Source: an uncultured Oscillospiraceae bacterium
GTDB lineage: Bacteria; Bacillota; Clostridia; Oscillospirales; Ruminococcaceae
NCBI GenBank assembly: GCA_934232845.1
Contig: CAKQGD010000052.1
Location: 1-11,846 of the forward strand
Length of the DNA: 11,846 nt
Reading direction: 5' to 3'
Made by a program: the position numbers and the translations under genes. This document shows positions 6,713 through 11,846 of the stretch, one piece after another. Each line of letters starts with the position of its first letter. Position 1 is the stretch's first letter. The notes beneath the pieces are model-generated. The model ran no database searches and had not been told where the DNA came from. It saw only the letters and a list, made by a program, of their open reading frames with translations.

Positions 6713-6889
6713 ATCAACACACCCTCAAATTAAAATATCACTGAAATTGTCTCCAGCCAAAGGCGCCCTCTTCCGCAGTATGCGGCAAGCCCGAACCTCA
6801 TCCTCCGGATGCTTTTCCGCCGCTGTATCAAAGCTTTTTGCTGTTTTACGAAAGAACGGTCCTCTTTTGAGCGACAACTGCTGACGATT

Positions 6890-6918
6890 ATTATATCATA
6901 AAAAAGGGCTTTTGGAAA
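6890..6918 (-). promoter_or_regulatory. Promoter for yebC
   Basis: On the minus strand TTTCCA (6913-6918) is followed after 17 nt by a perfect TATAAT (6890-6895). RNA would start near 6883, giving a leader of about 170 nt before the yebC ATG. The leader contains small stems such as CATCC/GGATG and CCGCA/TGCGG but no riboswitch that I recognise. Confidence 0.7.
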
Positions 6919-6982
6919 AGCTTTTTTATAAAATTTCATGCATCAAAGGCAAAAGGCCCATCTTTCTAAAAGAAAGAAGAAA

Positions 6983-7014
6983 ACGGAGCGTCTTTCAAAA
7001 GAAAGACGCTCCGT
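6983..7014 (-). terminator. Terminator of the zinc-ribbon gene
   Basis: A perfect 14-bp stem (6983-6996 with 7001-7014, core GGAGCGTCTTTC) has a 4-nt loop and is followed on the minus strand by TTTTCTTCTTTC. It begins 24 nt after the stop codon of the gene ending at 7038. A second small hairpin with almost the same core, TCTTTC/GAAAGA (6961-6977), follows. A third, AT-rich stem at about 6901-6929 overlaps the yebC -35. Confidence 0.88.
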
Positions 7015-7037
7015 GTCAGAAGCACAATAAGAAAGAA

Positions 7038-7310
7038 TTACTCCTTGGACTTCGCAAAGCACTCGCTGCAGTAAACAGGACGGTCCTCACGGGGCTTGAA
7101 AGGAACCTTGCACTCCTTGCCGCAGGCGGCACAAACAGCAGAGAACATTTCTCTCTCGGGACGGTTCGCGTTTTTGCGGGCGTCACGGCAAGCCTTGCAT
7201 CTCTGGGGCTCGTTTACAAAGCCGCGCTCAGCGTAGAACTCCTGCTCACCGGCGGTGAAAACGAACTCATTGCCGCACTCTTTGCACTTCAGGGTTTTGT
7301 CTGCATACAT
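7038..7310 (-). CDS. Small double zinc-ribbon protein
   Basis: The 90-residue protein has two cysteine clusters. The first is CKEC (Cys9, Cys12) with CKAC (Cys38, Cys41). The second is CAAC (Cys60, Cys63), Cys67 and CSEC (Cys81, Cys84). This fits two zinc-binding ribbons joined by a basic linker (RDARKNANRPERE). The N-terminal half, KTLKCKECGNEFVFTAGEQE and QRCKACRDARK, matches a small family of probable zinc-ribbon proteins common in Clostridia, known only as uncharacterised proteins. The start ATG has GAGGT 8 nt upstream. It lies 108 bp downstream of the SigH-like gene on the same strand and ends in a strong terminator. Nucleic-acid or protein binding is plausible, but no function is established. 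Confidence 0.9.
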   Translation of the reverse strand: MYADKTLKCKECGNEFVFTAGEQEFYAERGFVNEPQRCKACRDARKNANRPEREMFSAVCAACGKECKVPFKPREDRPVYCSECFAKSKE

Positions 7311-7418
7311 GATTTTTTACCTCGCTTATGGAATTTGTTTTACCCGCAGAATCGGAGACCGGTCTGGAATCATCTGATTACTAAGGGTGGTTTATAATAT
7401 AGAAAGCCTTGCGGCTTA

Positions 7419-7997
7419 CTATCGGATTTTTCGCCCTGCGCGCAGCTTTCTGCGCGCGCGCTGCAGAGCGTTGTCGACCTTTTTTTCGCTGGTATGAAGA
7501 ATCTTGGCAGCCTCACAATAAGAATAGCCGGTCAGATAGAGCCAAAGCGCCTTGCGCTCAAAGGCAGAAAGCATTTGCACCGCCTCATCGGTCCAACGCC
7601 GAACAGTCTCGCGGGCAATCAAAATTTCCTGCGGGTCATTTGGCCGGCCGCCGCTTAGCAGAGAATCCGCAATCTGCGGATCAGAAAGGCTCACCCCGGG
7701 CGGTTTTTTCTCCGCCGAAGAAACAACGGTTAAAATTCGGTTTGTGATACAGCGATAAGCAAACGTAGAAAAAGTAACTCCCCGGTTCGCATCATATGCG
7801 CGCACCGCATACAGCAGACCGATCAAGCCTTCCTGAAGAAGATCATCCGTCTCCGCCGCGCTTCCGCGAAAGCGGTTGGCAATATGACGCACCAGCGGAA
7901 AATACTCCTCAATCAGCCGATTCACCGAAGCGCTGTCGCGCTTCCGTAGACTATCGGAATAAAAATCGCCGTTCTTTCCTGTGAAGCCGGTTGACAT
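7419..7997 (-). CDS. Sigma-70 family factor, SigH-like
   Basis: The 192-residue product has region 2 at about 28-95 (EEYFPLVRHIANRF, DDLLQEGLIGLLYAVRAYDA, TFSTFAYRCITNRI). Region 4 is at about 138-186, with the helix-turn-helix GYSYCEAAKILHTSEKKVDN followed by ALQRARRKL. The VDNALQRARRKL end is typical of the SigH group, which starts sporulation and competence genes in Bacillus. This protein is slightly shorter than usual SigH (about 210 residues) and its recognition helix differs, so it may be a SigH paralogue. No anti-sigma gene adjoins it. The ATG has GGGAGG 4 nt upstream. A GC-rich 8-bp inverted repeat (GCGCGCAG/CTGCGCGC, 7438-7457) lies in the last codons. A small GCAA-loop stem (7404-7417) follows the stop codon. 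Confidence 0.92.
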   Translation of the reverse strand: MSTGFTGKNGDFYSDSLRKRDSASVNRLIEEYFPLVRHIANRFRGSAAETDDLLQEGLIGLLYAVRAYDANRGVTFSTFAYRCITNRILTVVSSAEKKPPGVSLSDPQIADSLLSGGRPNDPQEILIARETVRRWTDEAVQMLSAFERKALWLYLTGYSYCEAAKILHTSEKKVDNALQRARRKLRAGRKIR

Positions 7998-8028
7998 AGA
8001 TCCTCCCGTCGCTTGAGGTTCAGTTAAT

Positions 8029-8057
8029 AATATACTCTCTTAAATGAAAGAAGTCAA
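8029..8057 (-). promoter_or_regulatory. Housekeeping promoter of the SigH-like gene
   Basis: On the minus strand TTGACT (8052-8057) is followed after exactly 17 nt by TATATT (8029-8034). Each hexamer matches the vegetative consensus at 5 of 6 positions. The leader is about 25-30 nt. Strong constitutive transcription is expected unless a repressor acts. Confidence 0.85.
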
Positions 8058-8505
8058 GTCGAATTGTGCAAAATGCTAAAACAACTCAATTTTCGGCAGA
8101 AGTCACACGATAAATCCAATAAAAACAGCGAAAATACCTAAATCTTTTCTTTTTCTTAATGCCAAACGGCTTTTTTTATTTTGGGATGAGGAAATTCCTC
8201 TGTTTTTGCCAAAGATCATGTTTTGCTTTTTTCTATTTATTCGCAAAGACAGAACGTGTGAAGCTCCATTCAATTTTGGAACATTGTCATCCGGGGTTTT
8301 CTTTTCAGCTTTTCGACGCTTTCCGGCATGCGGTGCAGACGTTTCCAAACGCTTCTTCAGAAATTCAGCATATTTCCGGTTCGGCGCGTTTCACCGCAGA
8401 ATGCTGCCTTTCGTTTTGTTGGCGGGCAGCGCCTTTTTATCATATCGGCGCCCTGTTTTTCCAAAGCATCTCTGCAAAGACTTGCGACGATAAAGTTCTG
8501 CCGCA
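8058..8505. other. Intergenic stretch of about 450 bp without a recognisable gene
   Basis: The stretch is AT-rich at 8058-8260 and richer in GC after that. Open frames on both strands (for example minus 8103-8348 from a TTG, ending FAVFIGFIV, and plus 8159-8668, which runs into the opposite strand of a real gene) lack ribosome sites and known motifs. No clean terminator was found just downstream of the transporter gene that ends at 8506. The stretch may be decayed coding sequence or an untranslated RNA region. Confidence 0.5.
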
Positions 8506-9069
8506 TCAAAACGCCAGCACAATGCCCACCACGGCAGAGACGGCTATATACACAATCGGATGCTTTTTAAACTTTTTGATGGCGAAAAATACTACAGCAA
8601 AATATACAAGTTTTTTAAAATCAAAGATATCCATCAAATTGCCGGTCTGCCGATACAGCTCCATGTGAAACATAGAGGTCTGTATCACACCGATCCCGGC
8701 GGCGGCGATCAATCCGGTAACGGCCGGACGCAGACCGTAAAATGCAGCGTCTACTATTTTGCTGCCGCGAAATCTCTCTAAAGATTTTGAGACAAGAACA
8801 ATAATTACAATCGCAGGCAGAACCTCACCCATGGTAGCCGCAATGCCGCCCCAGATTCCGGCCACATTATAGCCCACATAAGTGGCCATATTGATGCCGA
8901 TCGGGCCGGGTGTAGATTCGGAAATAGCGATCATATCTGTGATGAGCGACTGAGGATACCAGCCGCTGGATTCAGACAGACTCTGCAAAAAAGGCAGTGT
9001 AGCCATACCTCCGCCCACGGCGAAAAGGCCGATTTTAAAGAACTCCCAAAAAAGCTGCAGGTAAATCAT
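8506..9069 (-). CDS. chrA: Chromate transporter (CHR family), second half-size subunit
   Basis: The 187-residue hydrophobic protein has the CHR-domain signature LFAVGGGMATLPFLQSL (about 15-31), then ESTPGPIGINMATYVGYNVA (51-70) and GIWGGIAATMGEVLPAIVII (71-90). Several membrane helices extend to the C-terminus. The ATG (9069-9067) overlaps the TGA of the preceding gene in an ATGA junction, so the two half-size subunits are translationally coupled. In such pairs each protein carries one CHR domain and the two probably form a heterodimer equal to one long ChrA. Chromate is the classic substrate, but the natural substrate in anaerobes is not established. Confidence 0.93.
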   Translation of the reverse strand: MIYLQLFWEFFKIGLFAVGGGMATLPFLQSLSESSGWYPQSLITDMIAISESTPGPIGINMATYVGYNVAGIWGGIAATMGEVLPAIVIIVLVSKSLERFRGSKIVDAAFYGLRPAVTGLIAAAGIGVIQTSMFHMELYRQTGNLMDIFDFKKLVYFAVVFFAIKKFKKHPIVYIAVSAVVGIVLAF

Positions 9070-9623
9070 TGAGCGTCACCGTCCTTTTTCCATTGCAGAC
9101 GCTTCGCTCCAACACCCAGCAGAGCGCAGGTTATAATTAAAAGAATGGGAGATATCTTAGTGAATACGCTCAGCACCAGCATCGTCAGACACAGCACGAT
9201 TCCAAATGTATCCTTGACTCCCTTTTTCCACATGCTGAGAACCGCGTCCAGAATTAACGCAGCTACACAGACAGAGATTCCGGCCAAAGCGTGCTGCACA
9301 TAAAGGTTATCCTGTACATTGGACAAAAATGCGGCTATGGTCGTAATGATAATCACACAGGGAGACACCATGCCCAATGCGGCCGCTATTCCCCCAAGGA
9401 CGCGGCGCCGTTTATAGCCGATGAATACAGCCACATTTACGGAAATAATGCCGGGCAGCCCCTGGCTCAGGGCATAATAGTCCATAATGGTTTCTTCATC
9501 TACCCATTTTCGATTTTGAACAATCTCTCTCCGTAAAATCGGCAGCATAGCATAGCCGCCGCCAAAGGTTACTGCTCCCATGCGGAAACAAATCATGTAC
9601 AGCGTCAGTAAATCGCGAAACAT
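9066..9623 (-). CDS. chrA: Chromate transporter (CHR family), first half-size subunit
   Basis: From the ATG at 9623 the protein has 185 residues. GAAGG lies 7 nt upstream, which favours this start over a GTG at 9644 with no ribosome site. It carries TFGGGYAMLPILRREI (19-34), LSQGLPGIISVNVAVFIGYK (52-71) and GGIAAALGMVSPCVIIITTI (77-96). This is the same single CHR-domain plan as the partner downstream, with several membrane helices, and it ends in a charged tail, KRLQWKKDGDAQ. The operon diverges from the regulator gene at 9977, about 350 bp away. That makes this regulator a candidate controller of the transporter, though nothing in the sequence proves it. Confidence 0.93.
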   Translation of the reverse strand: MFRDLLTLYMICFRMGAVTFGGGYAMLPILRREIVQNRKWVDEETIMDYYALSQGLPGIISVNVAVFIGYKRRRVLGGIAAALGMVSPCVIIITTIAAFLSNVQDNLYVQHALAGISVCVAALILDAVLSMWKKGVKDTFGIVLCLTMLVLSVFTKISPILLIITCALLGVGAKRLQWKKDGDAQ

Positions 9624-9644
9624 TGAAACGCCTTCTTTTCTCAC

Positions 9645-9882
9645 TGGTTACATTCTATATGATATTTCAGACGGAAGAAAACGCACGCACCGCGTCAGGC
9701 CCCTTTCAGCACACTGCGGCCGCCGTGCCTCTCCAAGGCTCCGTGCGCCTTCCGGTACAAGGGTCCCAAGCGGATACAGCGATGCAAAGAACATGGGCAG
9801 ATTCCGCAGATTTTTGTATTGCCGCGGTACACGTCATCTGACAAGCTTACTATAAATAGGATTTTTCATTTGGCATTGTCAT
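9645..9882. other. Divergent intergenic region between transporter and regulator
   Basis: About 240 bp, GC-rich at 9670-9830 and AT-rich afterwards. No gene or known riboswitch is recognised on either strand. On the minus strand a TATAGA (about 24 nt before the GTG at 9644) could be a weak -10 for the transporter operon, but no good -35 accompanies it. TATAAA at 9851-9856 is a further possible -10 on the plus strand. Confidence 0.45.
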
Positions 9883-9958
9883 TATTAAGATAACACTTGC
9901 GTGTTGTCTTTAATAGGAGTAAAATGATGTCTTGAATTGAAAAATATGTCTTTAATAG
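9883..9958 (+). promoter_or_regulatory. Operator-like repeat cluster upstream of the regulator gene
   Basis: TGTCTTTAATAG occurs exactly at 9905-9916 and 9947-9958, 42 bp apart, about four DNA turns. A 10-of-12 copy, TGTCTTGAATTG, lies at 9928-9939. An imperfect inverted copy, TATTAAGATAACAC (9883-9896), faces the first repeat across TTGC to make a dyad (9883-9915). The cluster brackets the candidate promoter and ends 18 nt before the ATG. Autoregulation by the downstream HTH protein is the simplest reading. Confidence 0.65.
9897..9925 (+). promoter_or_regulatory. Candidate promoter of the regulator gene
   Basis: TTGCGT (9897-9902, 3 of 6 to the -35 consensus) and TAAAAT (9920-9925, 5 of 6) are 17 nt apart. 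The weak -35 lies in the centre of the operator-like dyad, as expected for a regulated promoter. Confidence 0.45.
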
Positions 9959-9976
9959 AGGAATAGGGGCTGCTTT

Positions 9977-11281
9977 ATGAAAATTGGTGTGATTGGTCCG
10001 GATAGTACCGTAAATATAATCAGAGCGGCAGCCGAACGCGATATTCCGGACGTCCGCTTTTTATATGCCTGTACAGATTTTTTTGAAAAATCCGGGCAAT
10101 TGGCCGATGAACTTCAAAGAGATCCCACAATCGATGCTATTTTGTTCTCCGGCCCCACAAACTGGAACTATGCCCTGCGTCGTGTGACCCCCACGGTGCC
10201 ATGGGGATATATCCCCCACAGTCGAACCGCCGCGCTTCAGGCCCTTTTAACCGCTCAGTCCTTGTACGGCAGCAATCTGAAATCCATCAGCGTGGACCGC
10301 TACGATCCCCAGATGCTCAAGCTCGCGCTGAGCTCCTGCGGCATCCATGATTCAGCCATCTATCAAGCACCCTACGATGCGGAACACCCTGATTTTGAAA
10401 AAAAGCTTTTAGAATTCCACCGGGACTGCTATCGGCGCAAATTGGTTTCTATCTGCATCACCAGCATGGAGCATATTCAAGCCCCCTTATTGGAAGAGGG
10501 GATCCCCTGTATTCGCACGGTTCCCGCCGACGAAGTGATTCGGGAACAAATTTATCATCTGCAGCTTCGTCATTTTTCCGCCCGAGAAAATTCCGGCAAG
10601 CTTGCAGTGATTGCCGTCCGGTTTGATTTTTCTTCCAATGAAAAAAAGAGTCTATCGGTCCGGGAATGGGATAAAATGCGGTGCCAGGGGGTTTTCCAAG
10701 AAAAGATATATGCCATAGCGCAGCAAATGGAAGCTGCCGTATTCAACATGGGCATGGGGTATTTTTTTGTAGTTTCTTCGCGGGATATGCTGATGAATAT
10801 TTTTTTTAAAAACGGAGAGCACTGCAGGCTGATCCAAACGGAGTATCGAAAGCCCGAATATCAAGTATGGATTGGCATTGGAATAGGCAGTACAATGGCA
10901 GAGGCAAAATCCAGAGCCGTTATAGCGCTGAATTACTCCGTCGCCGACAAATCCGGAGGTACGTACTTAGTAGAAGACGAGAGACACGGCATGGAAAAGC
11001 TGAATGCCGCCGATATGCCCCCCGCCAAGCTCAGCTCCTCCGATTTCTCCCAACACGCCGATGTAAGCGCAGAAACCGCAGCGCGTCTTCGCCGCGCCTT
11101 AAAACAAGGCGGCGATTCCATTACTTCCGCAGAATTGGCTGTGCGCATGGGAATTACAACCCGAAGTGTGAACCGAATTCTTTCTTCCCTTGAAGAAGCA
11201 GGCTATGTTGCCACCGTAGGCAAGCGCTCCTCCGGAAAGGGGCGGCCGGCCCGTGTCATGAAAATTTCTCTGCCGGAGTGA
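9977..11281 (+). CDS. Three-domain transcriptional regulator (sensor, cyclase-like, winged HTH)
   Basis: AGGGG lies 7 nt before the ATG. The 434-residue cytoplasmic protein has three parts. Residues 1-195 form an alpha/beta domain starting MKIGVIGPDSTVNIIRAAAE, with DAILFSGPTNWNYAL (53-67), resembling periplasmic-binding or PrpR-N-like sensor folds. Residues 207-330 (LAVIAVRFDF, AIAQQMEAAVFNMGMGYFFV, VWIGIGIGSTMAEAKSRAVI) resemble a degenerate GGDEF or GTP-cyclohydrolase-III-like fold. There is no GGDEF or GGEEF motif, so cyclase activity is not expected. Residues 362-431 form a winged helix-turn-helix (SAELAVRMGITTRSVNRILS, SLEEAGYVATVG) with a basic wing, KRSSGKGRPARV. I recall Firmicute proteins with this plan but no defined ligand. 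Repeated operator-like sites upstream suggest autoregulation. The divergent chromate transporter genes are possible targets. Confidence 0.85.
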   Translation: MKIGVIGPDSTVNIIRAAAERDIPDVRFLYACTDFFEKSGQLADELQRDPTIDAILFSGPTNWNYALRRVTPTVPWGYIPHSRTAALQALLTAQSLYGSNLKSISVDRYDPQMLKLALSSCGIHDSAIYQAPYDAEHPDFEKKLLEFHRDCYRRKLVSICITSMEHIQAPLLEEGIPCIRTVPADEVIREQIYHLQLRHFSARENSGKLAVIAVRFDFSSNEKKSLSVREWDKMRCQGVFQEKIYAIAQQMEAAVFNMGMGYFFVVSSRDMLMNIFFKNGEHCRLIQTEYRKPEYQVWIGIGIGSTMAEAKSRAVIALNYSVADKSGGTYLVEDERHGMEKLNAADMPPAKLSSSDFSQHADVSAETAARLRRALKQGGDSITSAELAVRMGITTRSVNRILSSLEEAGYVATVGKRSSGKGRPARVMKISLPE

Positions 11282-11527
11282 CTTTTCAAAAGCAGCGGAC
11301 AATCTCCCTGCTGAAACAACAATATTTTCAACAAATCTACTGCCCGAAAGTTATAATCGCTGTCTAAGCCGCGGAAATTCTTTTTCCTCGCATCATTTGC
11401 TCTGCAGCCCGAAACGGGTGAATATTAAAAAGTCCAAATTTGCTTCTCTGCTGCTGACAGCTTGCTTTGCTTGGTGCTTGAATTTAAAGCTTTTTATGAG
11501 ATACCTTCTATACTTCCGGACTCAACG

Positions 11528-11557
11528 AAAAAGGACATCCTTTCGGATGTCCTTTTT
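11528..11557. terminator. Bidirectional terminator after tRNA-Cys
   Basis: AAAAAGGACATCC (11528-11540) and GGATGTCCTTTTT (11545-11557) form a perfect 13-bp stem with loop TTTC. On the minus strand it starts directly after the CCA end of tRNA-Cys and ends in T5, terminating the tRNA operon. The plus-strand T-run could also stop transcripts of the regulator gene. The 246 bp between that gene and this stem hold no gene and no other clear terminator, only a weak 5-bp stem (AGCAG/CTGCT, 11291-11313). Confidence 0.92.
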
Positions 11558-11631
11558 TGGAGGCGCCACCCGGAATCGAACCGGGGATGAAGGTTTTGCA
11601 GACCTCTGCCTTACCGCTTGGCTATAGCGCC
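11558..11631 (-). tRNA. tRNA-Cys (anticodon GCA)
   Basis: A complete 74-nt cloverleaf on the minus strand. The acceptor is GGCGCTA/TGGCGCC with one wobble, and the D arm is GCC...GGC. The anticodon stem is GAGGT/ACCTT with loop CTGCAAA (anticodon GCA). The variable loop is 4 nt, and the T arm is CCCGG-TTCGATT-CCGGG. Discriminator U, the usual Cys identity base, is followed by an encoded CCA. Confidence 0.97.
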
Positions 11632-11640
11632 TTATTTACA

Positions 11641-11763
11641 GGTTACGAGGCTCGAACTCGCATCCTCACCCACAAAAGCTTCGCTTTTGCGGGGCCCTAC
11701 CTCCGATTTAAAATCGCCTTTCGGCGATAACGGTGGAGGCAGCGAGTCCGCGCCCGGTTTCCC
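11641..11763 (-). repeat. tRNA-Gly 3'-end copy with palindromic spacer element
   Basis: Positions 11641-11661 are identical over 21 nt to 11780-11800, the T arm and part of the acceptor stem of tRNA-Gly. No 5' half of a tRNA accompanies the outer copy. The segment to about 11760 is itself an imperfect inverted repeat. The minus-strand reading of 11641-11670 (GGTGAGGATGCGAGTTCGAG...) resembles the plus-strand reading from 11732 (GGTGGAGGCAGCGAGTCCGC...). Between the arms lie two perfect hairpins, CAAAAGC/GCTTTTG (11672-11688) and ATCGCC/GGCGAT (11713-11728, loop GAAA on the minus strand). It should be transcribed between tRNA-Gly and tRNA-Cys. It could be a decayed tRNA duplicate, an att-like remnant or a mobile palindromic repeat. 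Confidence 0.7.
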
Positions 11764-11772
11764 TGTGATAAT

Positions 11773-11846
11773 TGGAGCGGGTTACGAGGCTCGAACTCGC
11801 TACCTCCACCTTGGCAAGGTGGCGCTCTACCAAGTGAGCTAAACCC
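11773..11846 (-). tRNA. tRNA-Gly (anticodon GCC), 5' end 2 nt beyond the window
   Basis: A minus-strand cloverleaf. The D arm is GCTCACTTGGTAGAGC. The anticodon stem is CCACC/GGTGG with loop TTGCCAA (anticodon GCC). The T arm is GCGAG-TTCGAGC-CTCGT, with a T-G pair. The 3' acceptor strand is AACCCGC, with discriminator U and encoded CCA (11773-11775). The visible 5' strand GGGTT lacks the first two bases, expected to be GC, which fall past the window edge. The full length would be 76 nt. Confidence 0.95.

Noticed and set aside
5855..6733. 292-codon plus-strand open frame
   Set aside because: Antisense to yebC, which is unmistakable. The predicted peptide has no family signature.
6730..6939. 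69-codon minus-strand frame in the yebC leader
   Set aside because: The start lies upstream of the mapped -10 region and has no ribosome site. The downstream ATG has its ribosome site directly abutting.
8103..8348. 81-codon minus-strand frame ending in a hydrophobic FAVFIGFIV
   Set aside because: It begins with a TTG without a ribosome site, and the hydrophobic end is too short and isolated to support a real membrane protein.
8159..8668. 169-codon plus-strand open frame
   Set aside because: Half of it is antisense to the chromate transporter. It has no ribosome site and a Phe/Cys-rich sequence without a motif.
9645..9882. Metabolite riboswitch upstream of the chromate transporter genes
   Set aside because: I compared the minus-strand leader with fluoride, manganese, guanidine, cobalamin and THF riboswitch cores from memory. 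None of the conserved boxes is present.
11641..11763. A third complete tRNA gene between Gly and Cys
   Set aside because: Only the T arm and part of an acceptor strand are present. No D arm, anticodon arm or matching 5' acceptor strand could be found.
11397..11842. Plus-strand open frames across the tRNA region
   Set aside because: They are antisense to tRNA-Cys and tRNA-Gly. Peptides such as GYEARTRYLHLGKVALYQ are the familiar false translations of tRNA genes.

Overview
The window looks like chromosomal DNA from an anaerobic, endospore-forming Firmicute of about 50% GC, most likely a Clostridia/Oscillospiraceae-type organism. This rests on strong AGGAGG-type ribosome binding sites, GTG and TTG starts, a BofC-like sporulation protein, a SigH-like sigma factor, an ECF sigma/anti-sigma pair and a two-gene chromate transporter. 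No transposase, integrase, CRISPR array or rRNA was found. The assignment comes from gene content only.

Left part (1-2910): a BofC-like gene cut by the window edge (minus strand) diverges from a full-length class A penicillin-binding protein (plus strand). Their intergenic region holds a tandem 10-bp repeat, a candidate sigma-G-type promoter toward the BofC-like gene and an extended -10 promoter toward the PBP. The PBP ends in a simple-sequence acidic tail, and its last codons lie in a 25-bp sequence repeated 177 bp downstream, beyond the terminator.

Middle plus-strand operon (3200-5870): a lipoprotein with two tandem ectodomain modules, an ECF sigma factor and a one-pass anti-sigma factor. 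The anti-sigma ectodomain is a third copy of the lipoprotein module. A long hairpin separates the lipoprotein from the sigma gene. The sigma and anti-sigma genes overlap. I read this as an envelope-sensing regulon; it is the most distinctive gene arrangement here.

Minus-strand block (5824-9644): yebC, a small double zinc-ribbon protein, a SigH-like sigma factor with a near-consensus promoter, an apparently empty stretch of about 450 bp, and two half-size chromate transporter genes overlapping by ATGA.

Right part (9645-11846): a three-domain transcriptional regulator on the plus strand diverges from the transporter genes, with repeated operator-like elements at its promoter. Then follow, on the minus strand, tRNA-Gly(GCC) (5' end just outside the window) and tRNA-Cys(GCA), ending in a strong terminator. 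Between the tRNAs lies a short palindromic element bordered by an exact copy of the 3' part of tRNA-Gly.
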